Shown: positions 44,591 to 53,065 of the stretch, piece by piece
Layout of the letters: each line of letters starts with the position of its first letter
How positions within the stretch are numbered: position 1 is the stretch's first letter
Assembly: GCF_001425575.1 (NCBI RefSeq)
Contig: NZ_LMRD01000006.1
Span: 312,513 to 376,512, forward strand
From: Aurantimonas sp. Leaf443
Lineage (GTDB): Bacteria > Pseudomonadota > Alphaproteobacteria > Rhizobiales > Rhizobiaceae
Reading direction: 5' to 3'
DNA length: 64,000 nucleotides
Position numbers and translations under genes: made by a program
Notes under the pieces: model-generated
What the model was told of the DNA's origin: nothing
Database searches by the model: none
What the model saw: only the letters and a program-made list of their open reading frames with translations

Positions 44591-47038
44591 ATGTCCATCA
44601 ACTTCAAGCTTTTCGCCGGAAGCGTGTTCTTCGCGTCCACGGCAGTCGTCTTCGTTCTGATGTCGCATCAGTCGCAGATGAGCTCGCTCGACCTCGCGCG
44701 GAAGCTCTACGAAGACGGCGTCGACCCCCTCGGCCACTTCCAGTCCGCCGAGACGCGCCTGTCGCGCCTGCAGATGGCGATCTCGACCGGGCTCGCCATG
44801 CATCAGACCGAGATGGGCCAGCCGCTCGACGAGCGCGAGGCGCTCGAGTTCAACGTCGGCCTCGCCGCCATCACGCTCGGCCTTCGCGACGCCATGGGCG
44901 CCGACATCGCCGGCTCGGTGCGCGACCAGACCCAGCGCATCCTCTACAAGGTCAGCGTCCTCCAGGGCTCGCAGGGCAATATCAGCCGCCGCATGGCGAT
45001 GCGCGAGCTCGCCGAACTCGGCGTCGGGCTGGACTCGGCCATCGTCGGCACGCGCGAGGGGCTGGCGGAACTGCGCTCGCAGGCCTCCATCGAGGCGCGG
45101 CAGGCGACCTTGCGCAACTTCTTCGGCCTCGGCGTCGTCGGCGCGGCGGGGCTCGGCTTCGCGCTCTTCCTCTCGCGCACCATCCGCTCCTCGCTCGGCC
45201 GCGTGCAGACGCTGGCGCGCTCGCTGGCGGAAGGGGCCCCGGCCGACATCGTCCTGCCCCAGGCGCCCGTCGAGGTGCGCGGCCTCGTCGAGGCGCTGAA
45301 GGACGTGCAGATCCACTGCCGTCAGCTCGAGGAGCTGATGGACAGCCAGGCGAGCGACATGGACGTCCTCCTCGCCGACAAGCAGACGCAGTTCGAATGC
45401 GCCCTGAACAACATGCCCCAGGCGATCTGCATGCTGGCGGCCGACCGCACGATCATCATCTGCAACGACGAGTTCGTGGCGCAGTTCGGCCCCTGCGAGC
45501 CGGGCGCCTCGGCCCGCGCGCTGATGCCCGAGCCGGGCCTGCTTCGGCCGCTGCGGCCGGAGGAGAAGTCCTCCCAGCTCCTCAAGACGCGCACCGGCGA
45601 GGTGATGGAGGTCAAGCGGCGGGGCATGCCGGGCGACAAGCTCCTCGTGACCTTCGAGAACATCACCGAGCGCCAGCGCTCCTTCGACCGGCTCGTCTAT
45701 CTCGCCGGCTACGACACGCTGACGGGACTGCCCAACAAGCGGACCTTCTGCGAGGCCGGCGACGAGCTGATCGCCAAGGGGCGCACGCCGCTGTCGATCT
45801 GCGTCGGCGACCTTCTCGGCCTGAGGTCGATCAACGAGACGCACGGCCATGGCGTGGGCGACGAGGTGCTGCGGCGCGTCGCCGCCCGGCTGGTCAAGGC
45901 GGCGGGCGGCAAGGCGACCGTGGCGCGCCTGGGCAGCGACTGTTTCGGCGTCCTAACGCCCGGCACGAAGACGGCGGCCGAGGCCGAGCAGATCGCCCGC
46001 GCCGTCGCCGACATCGCCGCGGACGCATTCGAGATCGACGGACGGCGCATTCCCGTCAGCCTCTCCGTCGGGCTCGTGCATCTTCCCGGCGCCAAGCGGG
46101 CCCCGGACCTCACCACCGAGCGCCTCCTGCAGGACTGCGACCTGGCGCTGCAGCAGACCAAGGAGACCAAGCGCTCGACGCTGCGCATCTTCCAGCCGGA
46201 GATGCGCCAGCGCATCGAACAACGCCGCGAGATGGAATACGATCTGGAGACGGCGCTGCGCGAGGAGCAGCTCGAACTCTACTACCAGCCGCTGGTCGAC
46301 ACCGGCACGCGCTCGGTCTCGGGTTTCGAGGCGCTGATGCGCTGGAACCACCCGGTGCACGGCTTCGTCTCGCCGGGCGTCTTCGTGCCGCTCGCCGAGG
46401 AGACGGGGCTCATCGACAAGCTCGGCGCCTACGCGCTCGAGAACGCCTGCCGGCAGGCCGCCCACTGGCCGCGCGACCTCAAGATCGCGGTCAATCTCTC
46501 GCCGGTCCAGTTCCGCAATCCCGGCCTCGTCGCCGATGTCGGGCAGGCGCTGCGCCGGTCGCAGCTCGCCCCGGCGCGGCTGCATATCGAGGTGACGGAA
46601 TCGATCTTCCTCGACGACAGCGACCGCGTCCTTTCGATCCTCGGCGAGTTCCACCGCATGGGCCTGTCGATCTCGATGGACGATTTCGGAACCGGCTATT
46701 CCTCGCTCGGCTATCTCAGCCGCTTCCCGTTCGATCGCCTGAAGATCGACCAGTCCTTCGTGCGCGAGATCGACCGCGCCGAGAACATCGCCATCATCCG
46801 CGCGATCATCGGCCTCTCCAAGGCCTTGAATCTGGCCGTGGTGGCCGAGGGCGTGGAGACGGCGCAGCAGATGCGCATGCTGCATGCCGAAGGGTGCCAC
46901 CAGATGCAGGGCTACTTCTTCTCGCGCCCGCGCCCGGCAGGCGACCTCGCGGTGATGCTGGCGGAGATCGAGACGCAGTGGCCGGCGAAGTTCGCTCCGG
47001 CCCTGACCGGCCGCAAGGCGAGCCGCGCGGCGGGCTGA
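44591..47038 (+). CDS. Membrane GGDEF-EAL protein, probable c-di-GMP phosphodiesterase
   Basis: An 815-residue protein. TM1 is at about 5-24, a periplasmic helical region follows (about 25-170), then TM2 (about 172-195), a PAS-like domain (about 265-360), a GGDEF-type domain (about 370-530) and an EAL domain (about 550-800). The GGDEF motif is degenerate: G448-S-D-C-F452. The EAL domain is intact: E580 in EALMRW, N in VNLSP, E in EVTES, DD in DDFGTGYSS, K in RLKIDQSF, E in VVAEGVET. So it probably degrades c-di-GMP, with a GGDEF relic perhaps binding GTP. The ATG at 44591 begins TM1. It lies downstream of preA; no functional tie is shown. Confidence 0.9.
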   Translation: MSINFKLFAGSVFFASTAVVFVLMSHQSQMSSLDLARKLYEDGVDPLGHFQSAETRLSRLQMAISTGLAMHQTEMGQPLDEREALEFNVGLAAITLGLRDAMGADIAGSVRDQTQRILYKVSVLQGSQGNISRRMAMRELAELGVGLDSAIVGTREGLAELRSQASIEARQATLRNFFGLGVVGAAGLGFALFLSRTIRSSLGRVQTLARSLAEGAPADIVLPQAPVEVRGLVEALKDVQIHCRQLEELMDSQASDMDVLLADKQTQFECALNNMPQAICMLAADRTIIICNDEFVAQFGPCEPGASARALMPEPGLLRPLRPEEKSSQLLKTRTGEVMEVKRRGMPGDKLLVTFENITERQRSFDRLVYLAGYDTLTGLPNKRTFCEAGDELIAKGRTPLSICVGDLLGLRSINETHGHGVGDEVLRRVAARLVKAAGGKATVARLGSDCFGVLTPGTKTAAEAEQIARAVADIAADAFEIDGRRIPVSLSVGLVHLPGAKRAPDLTTERLLQDCDLALQQTKETKRSTLRIFQPEMRQRIEQRREMEYDLETALREEQLELYYQPLVDTGTRSVSGFEALMRWNHPVHGFVSPGVFVPLAEETGLIDKLGAYALENACRQAAHWPRDLKIAVNLSPVQFRNPGLVADVGQALRRSQLAPARLHIEVTESIFLDDSDRVLSILGEFHRMGLSISMDDFGTGYSSLGYLSRFPFDRLKIDQSFVREIDRAENIAIIRAIIGLSKALNLAVVAEGVETAQQMRMLHAEGCHQMQGYFFSRPRPAGDLAVMLAEIETQWPAKFAPALTGRKASRAAG

Positions 47039-47089
47039 GCGGCCCGTCCGGCCGCCCGTCGGGCCCGCCGGACAGTCTGCCGTGCGCGC

Positions 47090-47398
47090 TCAGACCTCGC
47101 GCGTCTCCGACATCAGGAGTTCCACGCCGCCATCGGCGAAGTTGCCGAGATCGCCCGCGGCCGCCTTGCCTTCGGGCGAGGCGAGGCCCTTCTCGAGATC
47201 GGCCAGACTGTCGAAGGTGAGGACGGCGACGAGGTGGTAGGGGCTCGTCCCGTCGGGCGAGACGACCGCGCCCTCGGTGATCTCGTACTGGCGCAGGCCC
47301 GGGATCAGGTTGGCCAGCGGAATATGCGTTTCGGCATAGTAGGCGTCGAACGCCGCGGCGTCCTTCGGATGCTTGTAGAGTACGATCAGCTTGGCCAT
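47090..47398 (-). CDS. EthD-domain protein (dimeric alpha-beta barrel)
   Basis: A 102-residue protein of the EthD/ferredoxin-like dimeric alpha-beta barrel superfamily. MAKLIVLYKHPKDAAAFDAY and TEGAVVSPDGTSPYHLVAV are typical. YYAETHIPLANLIPGL carries the Tyr and His common in the family. GGAGGACCC upstream of the ATG gives the ribosome binding site. It lies 119 bases downstream of the rutR-like gene on the same strand and may be cotranscribed. Members are linked to ether and aromatic degradation, but the function here is unknown. Confidence 0.78.
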   Translation of the reverse strand: MAKLIVLYKHPKDAAAFDAYYAETHIPLANLIPGLRQYEITEGAVVSPDGTSPYHLVAVLTFDSLADLEKGLASPEGKAAAGDLGNFADGGVELLMSETREV

Positions 47399-47517
47399 GG
47401 GTCCTCCTGCCTGGCGCCGGCGTCAAAGCCGGCGCTCGATGCCCCGCGCGATCATCGGCCGGGCAGGGCGGCGGCGCAATCGCTTTCGCGCGGGCGGGGC
47501 GACGGCTGCTCCAACGG

Positions 47518-48171
47518 TCAGCGCAAGGGCTCGCGCGGCTTCACGCCGTTCAGGATGATCGTCAGCACCGCCTGCGCGCTCTGCTCGCGGAAGCCCTGCC
47601 GGTCGACCTGCCCGCCGAGCACGGCCCGCACCTGGAGGTCGAAGTCGGCATAGTGCTGCGTCGTCGCCCAGATGGCGAAGATGAGGTGATAGGGGTCGAC
47701 GGGCGCGAGGCGGCCCTCCACGACCCAGCGCCGGATGATCGCGGCCTTCTCGTCGACCATGGGCTTGAGCACCGTCGCCAGGAAGCCGCCGATGACGGGC
47801 GCGCCGGAGAGGATCTCGTTGGCGAAGAGGCGCGAGGCGGCCGGGCGGGCGGCGGCGTGGGCGAGCTTGCAGGTGATGTAGCGCCGCAGTTCCTCCACCG
47901 GGTCGCCCGTGGGATCGATGGCCGCGAAAGGGTCCAGCCATTCGGCGAGCGTGCGTTCGAGGACGGCGGCGTAGATCTCGCGCTTGCGGGGGAAGTAGTA
48001 GAGGAGGTTCGGCTTCGACATGCCGGCGCGCGCGGCGATGTCGTCGAGCGTCGAGCCGCGCAAGCCGTTCACCGCGAAGACCTCGAGCGCCGCCTCCAGG
48101 ATGATCTGGCGGTTCTGCGTCTGGATCCGGGTGGCGCCCGTCTCGCCCGCCGCCTCGACCTTCTGGTCCAT
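47518..48171 (-). CDS. rutR: TetR-family regulator, RutR-like
   Basis: A 217-residue repressor. The N-terminal HTH (about 20-65) reads ILEAALEVFAVNGLRGSTLD then IAARAGMSKPNLLYYF, the RutR/YcdC type. The C-terminal domain (about 85-210) has the long helix pattern of the TetR_C_6 group (HLIFAIWATTQHYADFD). E. coli RutR is a uracil-binding repressor of pyrimidine-use genes. Here it is divergent to the aminotransferase gene of the same pathway, with a matching operator in the gap, which supports autoregulation and control of the pathway. No obvious GGAGG precedes the ATG beyond AAGAGGA. Confidence 0.87.
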   Translation of the reverse strand: MDQKVEAAGETGATRIQTQNRQIILEAALEVFAVNGLRGSTLDDIAARAGMSKPNLLYYFPRKREIYAAVLERTLAEWLDPFAAIDPTGDPVEELRRYITCKLAHAAARPAASRLFANEILSGAPVIGGFLATVLKPMVDEKAAIIRRWVVEGRLAPVDPYHLIFAIWATTQHYADFDLQVRAVLGGQVDRQGFREQSAQAVLTIILNGVKPREPLR

Positions 48172-48268
48172 CCTCTTGTCCTCTCTCGCGCATCGCTAGG
48201 GCGCTCGTCCCGTCGGCGCGGCCTCGTCCCGCGCTTGACCGTCCGGCGAAGTGAAACTAGCGTCGCAT

Positions 48269-48284
48269 TTGACCAATCAGTCAA
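48269..48284. promoter_or_regulatory. Probable RutR operator between rutR and the aminotransferase
   Basis: TTGACCAATCAGTCAA matches the E. coli RutR box TTGACCAnnTGGTCAA at 12 of 14 specified positions. It lies in the 165-base divergent region, 97 bases before the rutR start and 52 before the aminotransferase start. This is the expected site for a repressor that controls both directions. Confidence 0.75.
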
Positions 48285-48336
48285 TAATTCACGCGTCCCG
48301 GGGCGTCGGCCCAGAACGCTGGCAGGCGAGCGCTCG

Positions 48337-49665
48337 ATGAACACCCAGACGCCGATCAGCCCCAACAATCTCGAAGCCTTCTGGATGCCGTTCTCCGCGA
48401 ACCGGCAGTTCAAGCAGGCGCCGCGCATGTTCGTGGGCGCGAAGGACATGCACTACGTGACCGCCGAGGGCCGCCAGGTGCTGGACGGGACGGCCGGGCT
48501 CTGGTGCGTGAATGCCGGCCATTGCCGCCCGAAGATCACCGAGGCGATCGCCGCCCAGGCCGCCGAGCTCGACTATGCGCCGGCCTTCCAGATGGGCCAT
48601 CCCAAGGCCTTCGAGCTCGCCTCGCGGCTCGCGGCCCTGGCGCCCACCGGCCTCGACCACGTCTTCTTCACCAATTCCGGCTCCGAATCGGTCGACACCG
48701 CGCTGAAGATCGCGCTCGCCTATCAGCGGGTGAAGGGCGAGGGCGCGCGCTTCCGCCTGATCGGGCGCGAGCGCGGCTATCACGGGGTCAATTTCGGCGG
48801 CATCTCCGTCGGCGGCATCGTGGGCAACCGCAAGATGTTCGGCACGCTGCTGACCGGCGTCGACCACATGCGCCACACGCACGATCCCGCCCGCAACCCC
48901 TATCCGGCGGGCGAGCTGGAGCATGGGGCGGAGCTTGCCGACGACCTCCTGCGCATCGCCACGCTCCACGACCCCTCGACGATCGCGGCGGTCATCGTGG
49001 AGCCGGTCTCGGGCTCGACGGGCGTCCTGCCGCCGCCGAAGGGCTATCTCAAGCGCCTTCGCGAGATCTGCGACCAGCACGGCATCCTCCTCATCTTCGA
49101 CGAGGTCATCACCGGCTACGGACGCATGGGCACGGCGTTCGCCGCCGACTATTTCGGCGTGACGCCCGACATCATGGTGACGGCCAAGGGCCTGACCAAC
49201 GGCGTCATTCCCATGGGCGCGGTCTTCGTGAAGGACGAGATCTACGAGGCCTTCATGAACGGCCCCGAGCATCTCATCGAGTTCGCCCACGGCTATACCT
49301 ATTCGGGCAATCCGATCGCCGCCGCGGCGGGCCTCGCGACGCTCGAGACCTACAAGGAGGATGGGCTCTTCGAGCGCGCCAAGGCGCTGGAACCGGTCTG
49401 GGCGCAGGCGATCCACTCCCTGAAGGGCACGCGCCACGTCATCGACATCCGCACCATCGGCCTCATCGGCGCGGTGGAGATGGAGCCTTTCCCCGGCCAG
49501 CCGACCAAGCGCGCCTTCTCCGCCTTCCTCAAGGCCTACGAGAAGGGCGTGCTCATCCGCACCACCGGCGACATCATCGCGCTCTCGCCGCCGCTGATGG
49601 TCTCGGAAGGACAGATCGGCGAGATCGTCGACTGCCTGCGCGAGGTTCTCTCCTCGCTCGACTGA
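48337..49665 (+). CDS. Omega-amino acid:pyruvate aminotransferase (beta-alanine transaminase)
   Basis: A 442-residue class III PLP aminotransferase. The PLP lysine is K284 in TAKGLTNGVIP, with the cofactor Asp in LIFDEVITGYGRMG. N-terminal AFWMPFSANRQFK and GTAGLWCVNAGHCRP are typical of beta-alanine:pyruvate aminotransferases. It would convert beta-alanine (from uracil) or 3-aminoisobutyrate (from thymine) to the semialdehydes, the last step of the local pathway. AGGCGAG lies before the ATG. It is followed by hydC after 62 bases on the same strand. Confidence 0.9.
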   Translation: MNTQTPISPNNLEAFWMPFSANRQFKQAPRMFVGAKDMHYVTAEGRQVLDGTAGLWCVNAGHCRPKITEAIAAQAAELDYAPAFQMGHPKAFELASRLAALAPTGLDHVFFTNSGSESVDTALKIALAYQRVKGEGARFRLIGRERGYHGVNFGGISVGGIVGNRKMFGTLLTGVDHMRHTHDPARNPYPAGELEHGAELADDLLRIATLHDPSTIAAVIVEPVSGSTGVLPPPKGYLKRLREICDQHGILLIFDEVITGYGRMGTAFAADYFGVTPDIMVTAKGLTNGVIPMGAVFVKDEIYEAFMNGPEHLIEFAHGYTYSGNPIAAAAGLATLETYKEDGLFERAKALEPVWAQAIHSLKGTRHVIDIRTIGLIGAVEMEPFPGQPTKRAFSAFLKAYEKGVLIRTTGDIIALSPPLMVSEGQIGEIVDCLREVLSSLD

Positions 49666-49727
49666 AGAGGGCGTTCGGCCCTTTCCGTCCGCAACGCCTC
49701 CCATTCCCGCAGGAGCCTTCGCCGCGC

Positions 49728-50975
49728 ATGAGCCCGACCTCCAATCTCCAGATCGACGCCGACCGCCTTTGGGACAGCCTGGAGGAGATGGCGAAGATCG
49801 GGCCGGGCGTGGCCGGCGGCAACAACCGCCAGACGCTGACGGACGCCGACGGCGAGGGGCGCCATCTCTTCAAGCGCTGGTGCGAGGCGGCGGGCGCCAC
49901 GATGGGGCTGGACACGATGGGCAACATGTTCGCCCGCCGCGAGGGCGCGGACCCGCAGGCGGACCCGGTCTATGTCGGCAGCCATCTCGACACGCAGCCG
50001 ACGGGCGGCAAGTACGACGGCGTGCTCGGCGTGCTCGGCGGTCTGGAACTCCTGCGCACGCTGAACGACCTCAACATCCGCACGCGCCGCCCGATCGTCG
50101 TGGTCAACTGGACCAACGAGGAGGGCACCCGCTTCGCCCCCGCCATGCTGGCCTCCGGCGTCTTCGCCGGCCTCCACGAGGAGGACTGGGCCAAGGCGCG
50201 CCGGGACGCCTCCGGCAAGCGCTTCGGCGACGAGCTGAAGCGCATCGGCTGGGAGGGCGAGGAGCCCGTCGGCGCCCGCAAGATCGCGGCCTTCTTCGAG
50301 CTGCATATCGAGCAGGGGCCGATCCTGGAGGACGAGGGCATCGATATCGGCGTCGTCACGCACGGGCAGGGGCTCTACTGGCTGGAGGTGACGCTCACCG
50401 GCAAGGAGAGCCATACCGGCTCCACCCCGATGTGGAAGCGCCGCAATGCCGGGCTCGGCATGGCGCGGGTGATCGAGCTCGTCCACGAAGTGGCGATGGA
50501 CTACCAGCCGAACGCGGTCGGCACGGTCGGCCAGATGGACGTCCATCCCAACTCGCGCAACATCATTCCCGGCCGCTGCACCTTCACCATCGACATCCGC
50601 TCGCCCGACAAGGCGGTGCTCGACGAGATGCGCGAGCGCATCGAGGACGGCATCGACACGATCGCCGAGGCGCTGGACGTGGACGTCTCGGTGGAGGAGG
50701 TCGGCCATTTCGACCCCGTCACCTTCGACGAGACCTGTGTCGCCGCGATCCGCAGGGCGGCCGAGGAGCTCGGCTACTCGCATCGCGACATCGTCTCGGG
50801 CGCCGGCCACGACGCCTGCTGGATCAACCGCGTCGCTCCCACCGCCATGGTCATGTGCCCCTGCGTCGACGGCCTGTCGCACAACGAGGCCGAGGCGATC
50901 ACGAAGGAGTGGGCCGCGGCGGGTGCGAACGTGCTCCTGCGCGCGGTGGTGGAGACGGCGGGGATCGAGGCGTAG
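49728..50975 (+). CDS. hydC: N-carbamoyl-beta-alanine amidohydrolase (beta-ureidopropionase)
   Basis: A 415-residue dizinc amidase of the M20/AmaB-HydC family that hydrolyses N-carbamoyl-beta-alanine to beta-alanine, CO2 and ammonia. Metal ligands are visible: H86 and D88 (VGSHLDTQPTGG), Glu in NEEGTRF, His in ELHIEQGPILE, and His in SHNEAE near the C-terminus. GAGHDACW is a substrate-binding loop. There is no signal peptide. AGGAG is 12 bases before the ATG. A small toxin-antitoxin pair separates it from hydA, its functional neighbour. Confidence 0.92.
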   Translation: MSPTSNLQIDADRLWDSLEEMAKIGPGVAGGNNRQTLTDADGEGRHLFKRWCEAAGATMGLDTMGNMFARREGADPQADPVYVGSHLDTQPTGGKYDGVLGVLGGLELLRTLNDLNIRTRRPIVVVNWTNEEGTRFAPAMLASGVFAGLHEEDWAKARRDASGKRFGDELKRIGWEGEEPVGARKIAAFFELHIEQGPILEDEGIDIGVVTHGQGLYWLEVTLTGKESHTGSTPMWKRRNAGLGMARVIELVHEVAMDYQPNAVGTVGQMDVHPNSRNIIPGRCTFTIDIRSPDKAVLDEMRERIEDGIDTIAEALDVDVSVEEVGHFDPVTFDETCVAAIRRAAEELGYSHRDIVSGAGHDACWINRVAPTAMVMCPCVDGLSHNEAEAITKEWAAAGANVLLRAVVETAGIEA

Positions 50976-51018
50976 GGTCGGGGGCGTTCGAAGTCGATCG
51001 CGTCGGAGGAGTTACGAG

Positions 51019-51219
51019 ATGGTCGAGGTCGGGAGTAGGAAAATCGCGGCGGAGCGGCCGAACATCTCCTCCGTCGCGTCGTGGCGCGCGGCGAAGAACG
51101 CTCCGCATTATCGCCAGGAGGCCGCACTCCAAGCGCGCAGCGCAGCGATCGCCGACGTCGAGGATCGCGTTCTGGAATGGTGCGCGGGTGTGGCAGCCGA
51201 ATCCTGGGATGATCTATGA
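51019..51219 (+). CDS. Small protein, probable antitoxin partner of the PemK-like toxin
   Basis: A 66-residue protein that I cannot place in a known antitoxin family. It is neither clearly AbrB-like nor ribbon-helix-helix. The sequence is hydrophilic with a long helix in the second half (EAALQARSAAIADVEDRVLE) ending in AAESWDDL. GGAGGAG sits 7 bases before the ATG. Its stop overlaps the toxin start by 4 nt (ATGA), the classical antitoxin-toxin order. It lies inside the hydC-hydA gap. Antitoxin function is inferred from position alone. Confidence 0.6.
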   Translation: MVEVGSRKIAAERPNISSVASWRAAKNAPHYRQEAALQARSAAIADVEDRVLEWCAGVAAESWDDL

Positions 51220-51575
51220 CGTTCAGGCGTGGAGACTTCGTGACGGCGACGTTTCCCGGCGATTTGAAGAAGCCTCGGCCGGCCGTCGTCATGCAGGCCG
51301 ACGAATATAACGATGCGCACCGCACGCTTCTTCTCTGCCCTCTCACGACCTTTCCATCAGAGGCCCGGTTCTTCCGCCCGGTCCTCCATCCTTCGCTACA
51401 GAACGGGCTCCAGCATCGGTCCGAAGCGATGATCGACAAGCTCAGTCCGGTTCGCAAGGACGGAATCGGACAACGCATTGGCTCGGCAAGCCACGAGGAA
51501 CTGCTGCAGCTGGAGCTCGCCTTGATAACGATCACCGGCCTCGATCGATATCTCGTCTTCGATGATCCGAAATAG
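51216..51575 (+). CDS. PemK/MazF-family endoribonuclease toxin
   Basis: A 119-residue protein of the PemK/MazF fold. N-terminal RRGDFVTATFPGDLKKPRPA followed by VVMQ is the family's RGDVxxxxxP(G)xxxxRPavV signature; TLLLCPLTTFPSE and SEAMIDKLSPVRKDGIGQRI match the second conserved block (the I/V-D-K-hydrophobic motif). The family cuts mRNA at short specific sequences. The codon choice looks less GC-rich than neighbours. The ATG overlaps the partner stop, and hydA starts 12 bases after its stop, so it is embedded in the operon. Confidence 0.85.
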   Translation: MTFRRGDFVTATFPGDLKKPRPAVVMQADEYNDAHRTLLLCPLTTFPSEARFFRPVLHPSLQNGLQHRSEAMIDKLSPVRKDGIGQRIGSASHEELLQLELALITITGLDRYLVFDDPK

Positions 51576-51587
51576 GGACACGCGACC

Positions 51588-53039
51588 ATGACCATCGTGA
51601 TCAAGGGCGGCACCGTCGTCACCGCCGATCTCACCTATCGCGCCGATGTCCTGATCGACGGCGGATCGATCGTCGCGGTCGGACCGGACCTGTCGGGCGA
51701 CGAGGTGGTGGACGCCTCCGGCGCCTATGTCATGCCCGGCGGCATCGACCCGCACACCCATATGGAAATGCCCTTCATGGGCACGTTCTCGGCCGACGAC
51801 TTCGACACCGGCACGGCGGCGGCGCTGGCCGGCGGCACCACGATGACCGTCGATTTCTGCCTGCCCGATCCCGGCCAGAGCCTTCTCGACGCCCTGCAGG
51901 TCTGGCACCAGAAGGCCGGCAAGGCGCGGGCCGACTATTCCTTCCACATGGCGATCACCTGGTGGGGCCGGCAGGTCTTCGAGGAGATGCCGCAGGTCGT
52001 GTCGCAGGGCATCAACTCCTTCAAGCATTTCATGGCCTACAAAGGGGCCCTGATGGTGAACGACGACGAGATGTTCGCCTCGTTCCAGCGCTGCGCCGAG
52101 ATCGGCGCGCTGCCGCTCGTCCATGCCGAGAACGGCGACGTCGTCGCCTCGCTGCAGCAGAAGCTGTTGGCCGAGGGCAATGACGGGCCGGAGGCCCATG
52201 CCTATTCGCGTCCGCCGGCCGTCGAAGGCGAGGCGACCAACCGCGCCATCATGATCGCCGACCAGGCGGGCGTGCCGCTCTACGTCGTGCACACGTCCTG
52301 CGAGGAGAGCCACGAGGCCATCCGCCGCGCCCGCCAGAAGGGCATGCGCGTCTTCGGCGAACCGCTGATCCAGCATCTGACGCTCGACGAGAGCGAATAT
52401 TTCAACCGCGACTGGGACCATGCCGCCCGTCGCGTGATGAGCCCGCCCTTCAGGAACAGGCAGCATCAGGATTCGCTCTGGGCGGGCCTTGCCTCCGGCT
52501 CGCTGCAGGTGGTTGCGACCGACCATTGCGCCTTCACCACCGCTCAGAAGCGCAACGGGGTCGGCGATTTCACCAAGATTCCCAACGGTACGGGCGGGCT
52601 GGAGGACCGGCTCTCCGTCCTGTGGACGAAGGGCGTCGTCACCGGCCGCCTGACGATGAACGAGTTCGTCGCCGTCACCTCGACGAACATCGCCAAGATC
52701 CTCAACATGTATCCGAAGAAGGGCGCCGTCCTGCCGGGCGCCGACGCAGACCTGATCGTCTGGGACCCGTCCGCGACCAAGACCATCTCGGCCGCCACGC
52801 AGAAGTCGGCGATCGACTACAACGTCTTCGAGGGGATCGAGGTGACGGGCCTGCCGGTCGTCACTTTCTCGCGCGGGGCCATCGCCTATGCGAAGGGCGA
52901 GGTGCGCGCCGCCATGGGCGACGGCCGCTTCGTCGCGCGCGCGCCGAACGCGCCGGTGAACAAGGCGCTTTCCACCTGGAAGGATCTCACCGCGCCGCGC
53001 AAGGTCGAGCGCACGGGTATTCCGGCGAGCGGAGTTTGA
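51588..53039 (+). CDS. hydA: Dihydropyrimidinase (D-hydantoinase type)
   Basis: A 483-residue cyclic amidohydrolase that opens dihydrouracil and dihydrothymine to N-carbamoyl-beta-amino acids. The dizinc site is visible: H56-x-H58 in GGIDPHTHMEM, K152 (the lysine that becomes carboxylated) in HFMAYKGALM, and further His in LPLVHAENGD and YVVHTSCEES; the Asp is in VVATDHCAF (family position). Length is normal. AGGGA lies just before the ATG and overlaps the toxin's TAG stop. It converges on the cupin gene. Confidence 0.94.
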   Translation: MTIVIKGGTVVTADLTYRADVLIDGGSIVAVGPDLSGDEVVDASGAYVMPGGIDPHTHMEMPFMGTFSADDFDTGTAAALAGGTTMTVDFCLPDPGQSLLDALQVWHQKAGKARADYSFHMAITWWGRQVFEEMPQVVSQGINSFKHFMAYKGALMVNDDEMFASFQRCAEIGALPLVHAENGDVVASLQQKLLAEGNDGPEAHAYSRPPAVEGEATNRAIMIADQAGVPLYVVHTSCEESHEAIRRARQKGMRVFGEPLIQHLTLDESEYFNRDWDHAARRVMSPPFRNRQHQDSLWAGLASGSLQVVATDHCAFTTAQKRNGVGDFTKIPNGTGGLEDRLSVLWTKGVVTGRLTMNEFVAVTSTNIAKILNMYPKKGAVLPGADADLIVWDPSATKTISAATQKSAIDYNVFEGIEVTGLPVVTFSRGAIAYAKGEVRAAMGDGRFVARAPNAPVNKALSTWKDLTAPRKVERTGIPASGV

Positions 53040-53065
53040 CCGTCCGGTCCCTGGGGCGCCGCCCT

